DNA of 55,352 bases from contig VHCN01000001.1 in the NCBI GenBank assembly GCA_016871675.1, positions 130,268 through 185,619 on the forward strand, given 5' to 3'. The position numbers were made by a program, and so were the translations under genes. Positions 42,071-51,136 of this stretch are shown piece after piece; position 1 is the stretch's first letter; every line of letters begins with the position of its first letter. This DNA comes from Verrucomicrobiota bacterium. GTDB taxonomy: Bacteria; Verrucomicrobiota; Verrucomicrobiia; Limisphaerales; VHCN01. Under the pieces are notes generated by a model, which saw only the letters and a program-made list of their open reading frames with translations, made no database searches and was not told the origin of the DNA.

Positions 42071-44758
42071 ATGCCCGAGAAGCCCGCCCCGCCGCCCGCC
42101 GAGAACGGCCCCGGCAGTTTCGTGCTGCTGCTCATCGCGCTGTCGGCGGTGCTGGCCGTGCAGTTTCACAAGAGCTTCGCGCCGGACCAGATGCTCTTCG
42201 CCAATGACGGTCCGCTGGGCGTGATGGTGGCTTACCGCGACGACGCCGTGGGGAACCTCGCCGGCGTGTGGCAGGACCTGACCTGGCTCGGCGGACAATC
42301 ACCCGGCGGGACGCTGAACCTGACCACGGTGCTCACCGCCGGGCTCGGGCCGTTCACGTTCATGAAGTTCTTCACGCCGTTCACCCAACTGCTCCTCGGC
42401 GTGTGCGCGTGGCTGTTCTTCCGGCAGTTGCGATTCAACCCGCTCGTGTGCGTGCTCGGCGGCATCGCGGCCGCGCTCAACATGGATTCCTTCTCGCGCG
42501 GTTGCTGGGGGCTCGGCCAGTGGAACATCACCGCGGCGATGACCTGGCTTGCGATGGCCGCGCTTGTGGTGCCCGGCGTGAAGCGGGCGTGGCTGCGCGC
42601 GGGCGTCGCGGGGGCGGCCATCGGTCTCGGCGTCTCGGAGGGCTTCGACACCGGCGCGATTTACAGCCTCTACGCCGCGGCGTTCGCGCTCGCGTTGCCG
42701 TGGCTGCTCGACGGCGCTTCGGAACCCGCCGTGCGCGCCCGGCGCGGAATCGTCTCCACGGTGCTCATGGCGCTGTTCGCCGGCATCGTCGCGGCGCAGA
42801 CGGTTCACGTGCTTGTCACGACGCAGATCAAGGGCGTGGCCGGAATGGAGAAGCAGGACGCGAAGCAGAAGCAGGCGATTTACGACTTCGCGACGCAATG
42901 GAGCCTGCCGAAAGTCGAGACGCTGCGCGTGATCATCCCGGGGCTCTACGGTTATCGCATGCTCGACCACTACACGCGCGACCCTGGCTCCGTGTATTGG
43001 GGCACGGTCGGACAGCAACCGGGCTACGAGACGCATCGCCAGGGGTATCCCCGCCACTCCGGCTCGGGCGAATACGCCGGCGTGCTCGTGGTGCTCGTGG
43101 CGTTGTGGGCGCTGGCGCAGGCGTGGCGCAAGGACAAGGGCCCGTTCACGCCGCGCGAGCGCCGCTTCATCTGGTTCTGGTTCGGCGTCGCGGTCGTGTC
43201 GCTGTTGCTCGCGTGGGGAAGGCACGCGCCCTTCTACAAGCTGTTCTTCTCGCTGCCGTTTGCGTCCACCATCCGCAACCCGATCAAGTTCATGCACCAG
43301 TTCCACCTCGGCCTGCTCGTGCTGTTCGGCTTCGGCCTGCAGGGACTGTGGCGGCTGCACCTCGAGGCGGGCGCGGGCGCGAAGGACTCCATCATCGAGC
43401 ATGTGAAACTCTGGTGGGCGCGCGTCACCGGCTTTGACCGCCACTGGGTTCACGCCTCCGTCGCGGCGCTGGTGCTGGCGGTGCTGGGCTGGATGTTCCA
43501 CGTCTCGTCGCAGGCGGAGCGCATCGCGTGGCTCAAGGCAAACGGCTTCGACGAAAAATCCGTGGGCGGCGTGCCGGACATCGCCGCGCAGATCGCGAAG
43601 TTCAGCTCCAACGAGGTCAGTTGGTTCATCGTCTTCCTCATCCTCTCGGCGGGATTGGTCGCGGTCATGACAAGCGGCGCGCTCGCCGGGCCGCGCTCGA
43701 AGCTCGCCGCGCTTCTGCTCGGCATGTTGCTCATCACCGACCTCGGGCGCGCCGACGCGCCGTGGATTCTCTACTACAACCACCGCGAGCGCTACGCGAC
43801 CAATCCCGTGATCGACACGCTCAAGGCCCGGCCGTGGGAGCACCGCGTCACCGCGCTGCAACAGCCGATGGTCTTCTACAGCTTCTACCATCAGGAATGG
43901 CTGCAGCACCACTTCCCGTTTTACCGCGTCCAGTCGCTCGACGTCGCGCAAGAGCCGCGCGTGCCGCAGGAGAAGATGGACTACCGCGGCGCGTTCGGGC
44001 AGGACGCGCTGCGCTACTGGCAGTTCACGAGCACGCGCTGGGTGCTGGGCGTGGGACTCGTCCCCACGGAGCGCGGTCCGATGAACTTCCTCGACGTGCT
44101 CAACGGCCAGCTCGATCCGGTGCAGAAGCGATTCCGCCTCCACACGTCGTTCAACCTCGCGCAGTCCAGGCCCGACGCGCCCATCACCACCCACGTCGCC
44201 ACGAACGGCCAGTTCGCGCTCTACGAATTCACCGGCGCACTCCCGCGCGCCGCGCTCTACTCAAGCTGGATCGCGACGAACCGCGCCGCGCACCTGGCCT
44301 TCCTCACCAACGCCGCGTTCGACCCGCGGGCGCACGTGCTCGTCGAGGAACCTTTCAGCGCGCCCGCCGCCGGTGCCACCGGCACGAACCCGCCGGGCGG
44401 CGAGGTGAAGTTCGTTTCGTATGCGCCGAAGCGCATCACGCTCGCCGCATCGGCGCCCGGACCGCGCGTGCTGCTGCTCAACGACCGTCACGACCCGAAT
44501 TGGACCGTGCGCGTGGACGGCCAGCCCGCGCCGCTGCTGCGCTGCAATTACATCATGCGCGGCGTGGCGCTGCCCGCGGGCGAGCACACCATCGAGTTCC
44601 GCTTCGAACCCCCGCGGCAGGGGCTGATGCTCAGCATGGCCGGCCTCGTCGTCGCGCTCGGGTTGTGCGCCCTGCTCCTCTACGACCGCCGCCTCGCGCC
44701 GGCATCCGACACACCCGCGCCGCCGCCCGCGCCCACCCAGCCGAAGCCTGGAAAGTGA
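42071..44758 (+). CDS. large polytopic membrane protein, YfhO-like
   Basis: An 895-residue protein with about 12 hydrophobic segments, then a C-terminal extracytoplasmic domain (LLLNDRHDPNWTVRVDGQPAPLLRCNYIMRGVALPAGEHTIEFRFEP) and a final membrane helix. The DPNWTVRVDG / GVALPAGEHTIEFRF motif is typical of the YfhO/glycosyltransferase-associated C-terminal domain, and the overall plan is like bacterial YfhO proteins involved in cell-surface glycan modification. No signal peptide beyond the first helix. Exact substrate unknown. The methyltransferase gene follows after 51 bp. Confidence 0.75.
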   Translation: MPEKPAPPPAENGPGSFVLLLIALSAVLAVQFHKSFAPDQMLFANDGPLGVMVAYRDDAVGNLAGVWQDLTWLGGQSPGGTLNLTTVLTAGLGPFTFMKFFTPFTQLLLGVCAWLFFRQLRFNPLVCVLGGIAAALNMDSFSRGCWGLGQWNITAAMTWLAMAALVVPGVKRAWLRAGVAGAAIGLGVSEGFDTGAIYSLYAAAFALALPWLLDGASEPAVRARRGIVSTVLMALFAGIVAAQTVHVLVTTQIKGVAGMEKQDAKQKQAIYDFATQWSLPKVETLRVIIPGLYGYRMLDHYTRDPGSVYWGTVGQQPGYETHRQGYPRHSGSGEYAGVLVVLVALWALAQAWRKDKGPFTPRERRFIWFWFGVAVVSLLLAWGRHAPFYKLFFSLPFASTIRNPIKFMHQFHLGLLVLFGFGLQGLWRLHLEAGAGAKDSIIEHVKLWWARVTGFDRHWVHASVAALVLAVLGWMFHVSSQAERIAWLKANGFDEKSVGGVPDIAAQIAKFSSNEVSWFIVFLILSAGLVAVMTSGALAGPRSKLAALLLGMLLITDLGRADAPWILYYNHRERYATNPVIDTLKARPWEHRVTALQQPMVFYSFYHQEWLQHHFPFYRVQSLDVAQEPRVPQEKMDYRGAFGQDALRYWQFTSTRWVLGVGLVPTERGPMNFLDVLNGQLDPVQKRFRLHTSFNLAQSRPDAPITTHVATNGQFALYEFTGALPRAALYSSWIATNRAAHLAFLTNAAFDPRAHVLVEEPFSAPAAGATGTNPPGGEVKFVSYAPKRITLAASAPGPRVLLLNDRHDPNWTVRVDGQPAPLLRCNYIMRGVALPAGEHTIEFRFEPPRQGLMLSMAGLVVALGLCALLLYDRRLAPASDTPAPPPAPTQPKPGK

Positions 44759-44809
44759 CCGAGACGCGACCGCTTCCCCAATTGGAAATTGGCCATCGGC
44801 GATTCCCCC

Positions 44810-45571
44810 ATGTCCCATCAGGAAACCTACCGGCACAACGAAGCCTACGCGGAATTCCTCGCCCACTGGGACGCGGGCTTTTACGCGAAGTATGCCGACA
44901 CCCTCAAGCCCGCCCGCGCCGGCGCGCGCGCGCTTGACGTCGGCTGCGGCGCCGGACAAGTCGTGGGACGGCTCACCGAGGCGGGCATCGAGGCGTGGGG
45001 CGTGGACGTCTCCGAGCCGAACATCGCGCGCGCGCGCAAGTTCAGCGAACGCTGCCTCATTTACGACGGCCGCAAGCTGCCGTTCCCCGACGCGCACTTC
45101 GCCTCGGCGGGCGCGCTCAACGTGCTCGAACACGTCGAGGAACCCGAGGCGTTCATCCTCGAACTCGCGCGCGTGGTCGAGCCCGGCGGACGGCTCGTGC
45201 TCTCCAGCCCGAACTTCTTCCGCGTGCTCGGTTTCCGCGATTACCATCCGCGCATGCGGGGCGTCGCGAACAAGTGGCGCAACTGGCGCCGCCTGCGCGA
45301 GAAGCTCCGCCAGATGTGCGACGCGCCGGACACCGTGCGCTTCGACCGCATGACGCCCATCGTGAAGGAGCCGTTCACGCCGGACGACGACGCCATCGTG
45401 GCCACCAACGCCGTCGAGATGGAGTTCTTCCTCGAGCGCGCCGGTTGCGCCGTGGACCGCGTCGAGTGCACCGACCGCACCGTGGCCGCGCCCGTGGACT
45501 TCCTGCTCAACCTCGGCCCGTGGCGCTACGGGATGTTCAACGCCTTCCTCGTGGCGACGAAGCGCGGATAG
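44810..45571 (+). CDS. class I SAM-dependent methyltransferase
   Basis: A 253-residue methyltransferase. Motif I is ALDVGCGAGQVVGRLTEAG, followed by WGVDVSEPNIARARKF, the post-I acidic loop and LARVVEPGGRLVLSSPNFFRVLG. No transmembrane segment. The start chosen is ATG 44810; an in-frame TTG at 44789 is less likely. It lies 51 bp after the YfhO-like gene on the same strand, so a role in cell-surface glycan modification is possible but unproven. Confidence 0.8.
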   Translation: MSHQETYRHNEAYAEFLAHWDAGFYAKYADTLKPARAGARALDVGCGAGQVVGRLTEAGIEAWGVDVSEPNIARARKFSERCLIYDGRKLPFPDAHFASAGALNVLEHVEEPEAFILELARVVEPGGRLVLSSPNFFRVLGFRDYHPRMRGVANKWRNWRRLREKLRQMCDAPDTVRFDRMTPIVKEPFTPDDDAIVATNAVEMEFFLERAGCAVDRVECTDRTVAAPVDFLLNLGPWRYGMFNAFLVATKRG

Positions 45572-45632
45572 ACCTCTCCATGAACCTGTGGCCCGACCAC
45601 CCCTCACCCGTCCCGCTCCGAGCGGCAGCACC

Positions 45633-45659
45633 CTCTCCCCTCGTCCGACGAGGGGAGAG
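45633..45659. repeat. 13-bp hairpin repeat, CTCTCCCCTCGTC type
   Basis: CTCTCCCCTCGTC at 45633-45645 is perfectly complementary to GACGAGGGGAGAG at 45647-45659, leaving one unpaired base. It belongs to the same repeat family as the copies at 45725-45755, 48003-48029 and 1943-1963. Confidence 0.8.
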
Positions 45660-45717
45660 AACCAATGGCCCGCCAACTGCCGCGATTTCGGCCCCTGAAC
45701 CCGAACGGACACTCATC

Positions 45718-45776
45718 ACCCCATCCCTCTCCCCTCCTCCGAGGAGGGGAGAGGGTGCCCGAAGGGCGGGTGAGGG
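45718..45776. repeat. REP-like repeat with 15-bp hairpin (copy A)
   Basis: The stem at 45725-45755 pairs CCCTCTCCCCTCCTC with GAGGAGGGGAGAGGG. With its flanks (CACCCCAT on the left, GTGCCCGAAGGGCGGGTGAG on the right) it is nearly identical to the segment at 47994-48052 inside rdgB. Two near-identical 59-bp copies 2.3 kb apart, one intergenic and one within a gene, show this is a dispersed element. Confidence 0.8.
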
Positions 45777-45903
45777 GTGGCTGTGCGCCAGCCGGTTCAT
45801 GGGTAGGGATGGGGTGAGGGGTGGCCGTTCCGGTTCATGATCCCAATGCGCGGCTTGCGAGCCGTGGGGGCTGCCCATGGACCGGAGCGCGACCGTCGCC
45901 CCA

Positions 45904-46665
45904 TCAGAGCCCCGTCGGGTGGTCGAGGAACACCCACGGGACTCCAAACCGTTCCGACAAGTGCGCCGCGAGCGCCTTCACGCCGAACGTCTCCGTCGCG
46001 TAGTGTCCGCCGTAAAACACGTTCAGCCCAAGCTCCTCCGCCACGCCGAACGTCCAGTGCGGCCCCTCGCCGGTGATGAACGTGTCCACGCCCTCCGCCG
46101 CGGCCTGTTTCAACTCCGCGCCCGCGCCGCCGGTCACGATGCCAATCCGCCGGCATCGCGCCGGCCCGCCGGGAAGGACCTTGGGAGCGCCGCCCAGCGC
46201 GCGCGTCAACGCGCCTTCGAGCGCCGCGCGAGAGAGGTCCGCCGCCGCCTGCCATCCGATCTTCCGGCCCTTGCACTCGAAGAACGGACGCAGCCGCCTC
46301 AAGCCGAGCGCGGCGGCAAGCTGCGCGTTGTTGCCGAGCCTTGGATGCGCGTCCAGCGGGAGATGCGAGCTGTAAACCGCCACGTTCTCCTCCACAAGCG
46401 CGCCCAGCAATTCGCGGCGCCGGCCCGTCCACGGCACGTTCGGCGACCAGAACAGCCCGTGATGCACGATGAGCAGGTCCGCGCCCGCCGCCGCCGCGAG
46501 CTTCACCGTCGCGAGGCTCGCGTCCACCGCGGCGGCGATGCGGGTGACGCGCCCGGAGTTCTCGACTTGCAGCCCGTTGTGCGCGCCGTCCCAGTCCTTG
46601 AACGCCGCGGGACGGAGCAGCCTGTCGGCGTGCGCCACCAACCGGCTGAGGGAAGCGGCCTTCAT
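45904..46665 (-). CDS. Nif3-like dinuclear metal centre protein
   Basis: A 253-residue protein. Family signatures: [48 protein letters not shown] (metal-binding HH), [51 protein letters not shown] and [17 protein letters not shown]. These are the conserved metal ligands of the Nif3/YbgI family, whose biochemical role (possibly GTP cyclohydrolase-related or hydrolase) is unsettled. The ATG overlaps the tdk stop by 4 bp, so the two are coupled. Confidence 0.88.
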   Translation of the reverse strand: MKAASLSRLVAHADRLLRPAAFKDWDGAHNGLQVENSGRVTRIAAAVDASLATVKLAAAAGADLLIVHHGLFWSPNVPWTGRRRELLGALVEENVAVYSSHLPLDAHPRLGNNAQLAAALGLRRLRPFFECKGRKIGWQAAADLSRAALEGALTRALGGAPKVLPGGPARCRRIGIVTGGAGAELKQAAAEGVDTFITGEGPHWTFGVAEELGLNVFYGGHYATETFGVKALAAHLSERFGVPWVFLDHPTGL

Positions 46666-47240
46666 GCGGCGAGGCTCTCCTTGTAATGCCGCCGGCACAC
46701 GGAGAGGTAGCGGTCGTTGCCGCCGATCTCGACCTGCGCGCCTTCCTTGAGCGCCTTCCCGCCGGCATCCAGCCGCAGCACCATCGTGGCCTTGCGCCCG
46801 CAATGGCAGATGGTCTTGAGCTCGATGAGATTGTCCGCCCACGCCAGCAGCCACTGGCTTCCCTCGAACAGGTTGCCCTGAAAATCCGTCCGCAGCCCGT
46901 AGCACAGCACGGGGATGCGCAACACGTCCGCGATGTCGGTGAGCTGGTGCACCTGCGCCCGGCTCATGAACTGCGCCTCGTCCACCAGCACGCACGCGAC
47001 CGGGCGCGCCGCGGTCTCCGCGCGCGCAAGTTCGAGCAGGTTGTCGCCGGGCGAGAAGATGCGGGCGTCCGCCTCAAGGCCGATGCGGGACTTGACCTTG
47101 CCCCTGCCGAAGCGTTCGTCCAGTGCGGGCGTGAGCACGAGCGTATGCATGCCGCGCTCGCGGTAGTTGTAGCTCGACTGCAACAGCACCGTGCTCTTCC
47201 CCGCGTTCATCGCGGAGTAGTAGAAATAGACCTTGGACAT
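46662..47240 (-). CDS. tdk: thymidine kinase
   Basis: A 192-residue type II thymidine kinase that phosphorylates thymidine to dTMP. The P-loop is [20 protein letters not shown]; the DEAQF and [18 protein letters not shown] motifs and the zinc-binding C-x-C pair ([13 protein letters not shown]) are intact. It starts at ATG 47240 and overlaps the Nif3-like gene by 4 bp. The DUF5069 gene ends 8 bp upstream on the same strand. Confidence 0.92.
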   Translation of the reverse strand: MSKVYFYYSAMNAGKSTVLLQSSYNYRERGMHTLVLTPALDERFGRGKVKSRIGLEADARIFSPGDNLLELARAETAARPVACVLVDEAQFMSRAQVHQLTDIADVLRIPVLCYGLRTDFQGNLFEGSQWLLAWADNLIELKTICHCGRKATMVLRLDAGGKALKEGAQVEIGGNDRYLSVCRRHYKESLAA

Positions 47241-47248
47241 GCGCCGCG

Positions 47249-47680
47249 CTAGAGCCGCTTTTCGTCGGCGTCCATGTAGTCGGTGAAGCACTGGATGTCG
47301 TCGCGGTGGGCGAGGCCGGACTGTTCCTTGCGCCACTTGAGCCGGGCCTTGAGCTGCGGGTCGTCGCCGCGGCCGTAGTTGAGCACGTGCTCGCAGAAGG
47401 CGGCCTTGTCCGCGGCGGTGGCCTTCACGTTCTTGAGCACCCAGTCGCAGACTTCGCCATCGGTGATCGAGCCCTTCACCACGGCGATGAACTGCTCGGC
47501 GGTCAGGCCGGCGGCCTTGAGCCACGCGCCGTCGAAGCCCTTGGTGAAGTTCTCCTGGTAGTCGGCGTGCAGCCTGCCCGCGAGGTGCAGGCGGATCTTG
47601 TCCACGAATCGCGGCAGGTAGGCCCAGCCCGCCATGGTTTCACGCGGGCTGCGGGGATAAAGGATCGGGGTGTCGCTCAT
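47249..47680 (-). CDS. DUF5069 domain protein
   Basis: A 143-residue protein ([45 protein letters not shown] and on, ending in DADEKRL). It matches the DUF5069 family as I recall it, small soluble proteins of unknown function common in Verrucomicrobia. ATG at 47678-47680. It sits between rdgB and tdk in the same direction, so may be co-transcribed. Confidence 0.75.
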   Translation of the reverse strand: MSDTPILYPRSPRETMAGWAYLPRFVDKIRLHLAGRLHADYQENFTKGFDGAWLKAAGLTAEQFIAVVKGSITDGEVCDWVLKNVKATAADKAAFCEHVLNYGRGDDPQLKARLKWRKEQSGLAHRDDIQCFTDYMDADEKRL

Positions 47681-47711
47681 GCGGGCATCGTCGCGAGGCG
47701 GCGGTGGTGTG

Positions 47712-48518
47712 TCAATCGCGCGCGGTCGCCAGCCAATGCGCCAGCGCCGCGAGCGCCTTCGACCTGTGGCTGATGCGGTTCTTCTCCGCGTCGCCGAGTT
47801 CGGCGAAGGACTGCTGGAAACCGTCGGGCACGAAGTGCGGGTCGTAGCCGAAGCCGCCCGCGCCGCTCGCGTGAAGTTGGATGCGGCCTTCGCACGTGCC
47901 GCTGAAGAGGTGAGGGGTGAAGGGTGAGGAGGGATGGGTTTCCGATGGAACAGATTCTGCGCTGAATCCTTGAACTGATGTCGAGCTCCCCTCACCCCAT
48001 CCCTCTCCCCTCCTCGGAGGAGGGGAGAGCGTGCCCGTAGGGCGGGTGAGCGGTGTCGGAAGGCAGGGAGCGAGCGGCACGAGCGCGAGCACGCAGCGGA
48101 ATCGGGCGGTGCGCTTCGCTTCGGGCACGTCGCGGAGCAGGCGGACCAGTTTCGCGTTGTTCTCCGCGTCGGGCGAGTTGCCCGCGGAGGCCGAGGGCGA
48201 GTCCAACGCCGCGAAGCGCGCGGAATGCACTCCCGGCGCTCCCACGAGCGCGTCCACTTCGAGCCCGGAATCATCCGCGAGGACGAAGCGGGTTCCGTCA
48301 TCCCGCACGCCGCACGCCGCACGCCGCGTTTCCCTGAGCCACTCCGCGAGCGCGAGCGCTTTCTTCGCGGCGTTGCCCGCGAAGGTCGGCGCATCCTCGA
48401 CCACGCCGGGCGCGCCGGGAAACGCATCGAGCGTCTCGCACCGGAATGCCGCGCCGAGGATGGACTGGATTTCCTGCGCCTTGTGGCGGTTGCGCGTGGC
48501 GAGGACGACCGTGGTCAT
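47712..48518 (-). CDS. rdgB: XTP/dITP diphosphatase (RdgB/HAM1) with an in-frame repeat insertion
   Basis: A 268-residue protein that hydrolyses non-canonical purine nucleotides to monophosphates. Core motifs are intact: VVLATRNRHKAQEIQSIL, EDAPTFAGNAAKKALALAEW, LADDSGLEVDALVGAPGVHSARFA, RFRCVLALV, FSGTCEGRI and GGFGYDPHFVPDG, SHRSKALAAL. Between residues about 148 and 204 there is an extra stretch of about 57 residues (PLAPCLPTPLTRPTGTLSPPPRRGEGWGEGSS and on) encoded by the REP-like repeat, replacing the loop of the normal enzyme. A second short insert (RETRRAACGVRDDGTRF near residue 61) is also repeat-like. Normal family length is near 200. Confidence 0.87.
   Translation of the reverse strand: MTTVVLATRNRHKAQEIQSILGAAFRCETLDAFPGAPGVVEDAPTFAGNAAKKALALAEWLRETRRAACGVRDDGTRFVLADDSGLEVDALVGAPGVHSARFAALDSPSASAGNSPDAENNAKLVRLLRDVPEAKRTARFRCVLALVPLAPCLPTPLTRPTGTLSPPPRRGEGWGEGSSTSVQGFSAESVPSETHPSSPFTPHLFSGTCEGRIQLHASGAGGFGYDPHFVPDGFQQSFAELGDAEKNRISHRSKALAALAHWLATARD
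47994..48052. repeat. REP-like repeat with 13-bp hairpin (copy B), inside rdgB
   Basis: The stem at 48003-48029 pairs CTCTCCCCTCCTC with GAGGAGGGGAGAG. The surrounding 59 bp match copy A at 45718-45776 apart from a few bases. It is translated in frame as part of the RdgB insertion. Confidence 0.8.
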
Positions 48519-48555
48519 GCGCGGGCCTTCTCCTTTCGGCCGTCCGTCCCGCCTC

Positions 48556-50595
48556 TCACAAATCCTGCCGGACGCGGTAGAGGCGGGGGAAGAAGTTGGT
48601 GAGGACGGTGTCGTTGAAGATGAAGTTGGTGCCCGAGGCGACATTCGTCGCGATCGGGAACCAGCGCGAGCCGAAGGAGCCGGCGCCGAGATTGGTGAGC
48701 GCCTCGAAGACGTAGGTTTGCCCGCTGATGGCGTTGCTCACGTGAAACGCGGGCTGGTTCGTGAGCGCCGGGTCCACGAGCAACGTGGCGTTGGTGAGCA
48801 CCTGGATGTTCACCGTGGCGGAGTTGTTGGACGCGCCCAAGTTGTCGAACACGCGGGCGGACAGCGCGAAGTTGCCCGGCATGATGTTCGTGGACGTGAG
48901 GTTGAACGGCGCGTTGGAGACGACGCCGATGAAGTTCGTCCCGCTCTCGTAGAATTCGACCCGGACGACGGTGCCGTCCGTGTCGTTCGCCGTCGTCGTG
49001 ATGGTCGCGTTGGAGCCGGCGAGCAGCCTAGTGCCGTTGGTTGGTGAAGTGATTGTCACCGAAGGCCCGGCGTTCACGGTCAATATGAAGCTAGTGCTCC
49101 CAATCGAAATGCCATCACTGACTACGACTGTGATTGCCGTGGACCCCATTTGATTCGCAGTAGGACTGATCGATAGTGATCGAATTGCTCCGGTCCCAAC
49201 GACGACGATACTACTATTAGCCACTAAACCACCATTTGATGACGATGCGGTGACTACCAGACCGCTCGCCGAAGTCTCCGTGTCACCAACTACGAATGAG
49301 ATATTGGAAACCGTAGTGCTTTTGAGAGTCACTTGCGGTTGGATGCTGGAGACGGTTGGCGGGTCGTTAACTAAGACAGTGAAGCTCTTAATGGTTGAAG
49401 CCACTCCATCACTCACGGTTACAGAAATGACCGCACTTCCGGACTGGTTGGATAGTGGGGTGATTGTGAGAATCCGATTTGCTCCATTGCCTCCAAAAAC
49501 GAGATTTGAATCTGGAATCAGCAATGGGTTTGCGGAAGTCCCCGAAACGGACAAACTAGCCGAAGGAGTTTCAGTATCGCCGATGGTGAACGGAATGCCA
49601 ATTAGTGTCCCGTTTCGAGAAATAAGTTGATTCGAGATGTCGGAGAAAGTTGGGGGATCGTTCACAGTGAGTGTGAAAGAGACAAAGTTAGTGCTTATGC
49701 CGTCGGTTACTGATACTTGGATCAAGCTCATTCCGGTTTGGTTCGTTATTGGGATAATGGTTAAAGTGCGATTCGTCCCGCTGACTCCGATCACGATGTT
49801 CGTGACAGGAATCAGACTCGGATTGGAGGAGGAAGCACTGAGGCCCAAACTGGATGCTGGAGTTTCGGCATCAGAGATGTTCACGGTCAAATTAGTCAGT
49901 GCCGAATTGCGATTAATTACCTGATTGGCGATTGCTCCAATCGAAGGTGGGTCGTTTACCGTCAATACGAACGAGGTTGTTGTTGTGGTTTCTCCATCGG
50001 TCACACCAATCGTAATCGTAGCCGCACCGGATTGATTCGGGTTAGGTGTCACCAACACAGTTCGGGACGCACCGCTGCCCGCAAGGACGATGTTCGCATT
50101 TGAAACCAAAGTAGTGTTTCCTGAACTAGCTGAAACCAACAGACTGTTCAAAGGTGAATCAGGATCGCCAATCGTGAAAGCCAAAGCTGATGTCGAAGCG
50201 TTTCGACCTATTGTTTGGTTGGCGATAGCTGTAATCGTAGGCGCAGGATTGTTCGCTACGACAATCGTTCCGTTTTGGTTGAAGTGGAGCGTGCACGTGT
50301 AGTTGTAAGTGCCCGCGGTCGGAAAAGTGAACGTGTAGGCGCCGTTGCGCGGGATGATGAACGGCGAACTCGTGAAGGTCGGACTGCCCGTGGAGGTGAC
50401 GTTGTGGTTGGCGAAGCCGGTGTTCGTCCACGTCACCGTGTCGCCCGCGGTGATCGAGAAGGAATACAAGGTTGTGGGCGTCGGCCCGAAGAAGTTGTCG
50501 CCGATGTTGATGATGTGCGTCGCGCCGCGGGCGCCGGGCGCAAACAAGAGGGCGAGGAGCAACAGGCACGCGCGGAGTGAATGGGGAAATGACAT
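48556..50595 (-). CDS. secreted cupredoxin with four tandem extracellular repeats and an Ig-like domain
   Basis: A 679-residue exported protein. A signal peptide ends near residue 24, then a plastocyanin-type cupredoxin fold (residues about 26-114) with copper ligands H64 (ANHNV), C101 and H104 (YTCTLHFNQN). At the position of the usual axial Met, residue 107 is Gln. Four repeats of about 97 residues follow (from PAPTITAIANQ to TVNA), each ending in the TVND/PP linker; then an Ig-like domain (SVTITSPTNGTRLLAG and on) and a C-terminal FPRLYRVRQ tail of verrucomicrobial type. The repeat part (49072-50247) is visibly less GC-rich than the rest of the window. Start: ATG 50595. Confidence 0.82.
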   Translation of the reverse strand: MSFPHSLRACLLLLALLFAPGARGATHIINIGDNFFGPTPTTLYSFSITAGDTVTWTNTGFANHNVTSTGSPTFTSSPFIIPRNGAYTFTFPTAGTYNYTCTLHFNQNGTIVVANNPAPTITAIANQTIGRNASTSALAFTIGDPDSPLNSLLVSASSGNTTLVSNANIVLAGSGASRTVLVTPNPNQSGAATITIGVTDGETTTTTSFVLTVNDPPSIGAIANQVINRNSALTNLTVNISDAETPASSLGLSASSSNPSLIPVTNIVIGVSGTNRTLTIIPITNQTGMSLIQVSVTDGISTNFVSFTLTVNDPPTFSDISNQLISRNGTLIGIPFTIGDTETPSASLSVSGTSANPLLIPDSNLVFGGNGANRILTITPLSNQSGSAVISVTVSDGVASTIKSFTVLVNDPPTVSSIQPQVTLKSTTVSNISFVVGDTETSASGLVVTASSSNGGLVANSSIVVVGTGAIRSLSISPTANQMGSTAITVVVSDGISIGSTSFILTVNAGPSVTITSPTNGTRLLAGSNATITTTANDTDGTVVRVEFYESGTNFIGVVSNAPFNLTSTNIMPGNFALSARVFDNLGASNNSATVNIQVLTNATLLVDPALTNQPAFHVSNAISGQTYVFEALTNLGAGSFGSRWFPIATNVASGTNFIFNDTVLTNFFPRLYRVRQDL

Positions 50596-51136
50596 GGTGC
50601 GGATGAGCTTCCGGCCAGATTGAAGCACTTCCGCGGCGCAGAAACAAGGCGGCACTCCGCGGCGCCGATTCCGATTTCAGCCTTGCCTCGCCGCCGGGGG
50701 GACAGTCGGGTGTTTGCGCGTGAAATCTCCTTCGAAATCCCTCCGGGTTCGCTTTCGCGTCACGCCCGTGGCCGTGTTCATTGCCCTGTCGGGCGTTGCG
50801 TCCTCTCCCGGCGCCAGCGCGCAGACGTTGCGGCCGCTTACGCCGGCGTTTCGCGACGCGCCTGCGCCCGCACTCCCGCGGCGCGGCGCAACCCTGCGAG
50901 ACGCCCGCCGTTCCGTTGCCGCAAGGCGCCGCGTTTCCCGCCCCGCAGATTCCCCCGGTCATCGAAGTCCCGTGCCGGATGGTTCTCGCGGCGATGTTCG
51001 TCAACCAGCACCGTCACGACTTCGACGTGACACCTTCTGCTTGCAGGGCATCCAGGGCGATCGAGTTCGCTCCGCTGCCGGAATCCCGCCGCAATCACGC
51101 TTGCCATCCGCCCCTGCGGCGGGCAATTAGAAGCGC
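50596..51136. other. 541-bp region without a confident gene
   Basis: On the plus strand a signal-peptide-like start (RVTPVAVFIALSGVASSPG, about 50758-50815) is followed by frames that do not hold together. It could be another decayed exported gene, but nothing in the body is recognisable. No hairpin, tRNA or promoter signal was identified with confidence. Confidence 0.35.

Larger units (their letters stand above)
45572..45903. other. 332-bp intergenic region dominated by hairpin repeats
   Basis: No coding gene is supported. It contains two strong inverted repeats: 45633-45659 (CTCTCCCCTCGTC against GACGAGGGGAGAG, 13-bp stem) and 45725-45755 (CCCTCTCCCCTCCTC against GAGGAGGGGAGAGGG, 15-bp stem). 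Both are embedded in C-rich tracts. The second is followed by GTGCCCGAAGGGCGGGTGAG, nearly identical to a stretch in rdgB. The hairpins might also act as terminators of the converging methyltransferase and Nif3-like genes, but they lack T-runs. Confidence 0.7.

Noticed and set aside
42299-44194. Minus-strand open frame of 631 codons inside the YfhO-like gene
   Set aside because: Antisense shadow of a multi-spanning membrane protein; composition is Arg/Glu/His-rich and without motifs.
45633-48029. Repeated CCCTCTCCCC hairpins considered as a CRISPR array
   Set aside because: Copies are few, unevenly spaced by kilobases, palindromic throughout and partly inside coding genes. There are no spacers and no cas genes.
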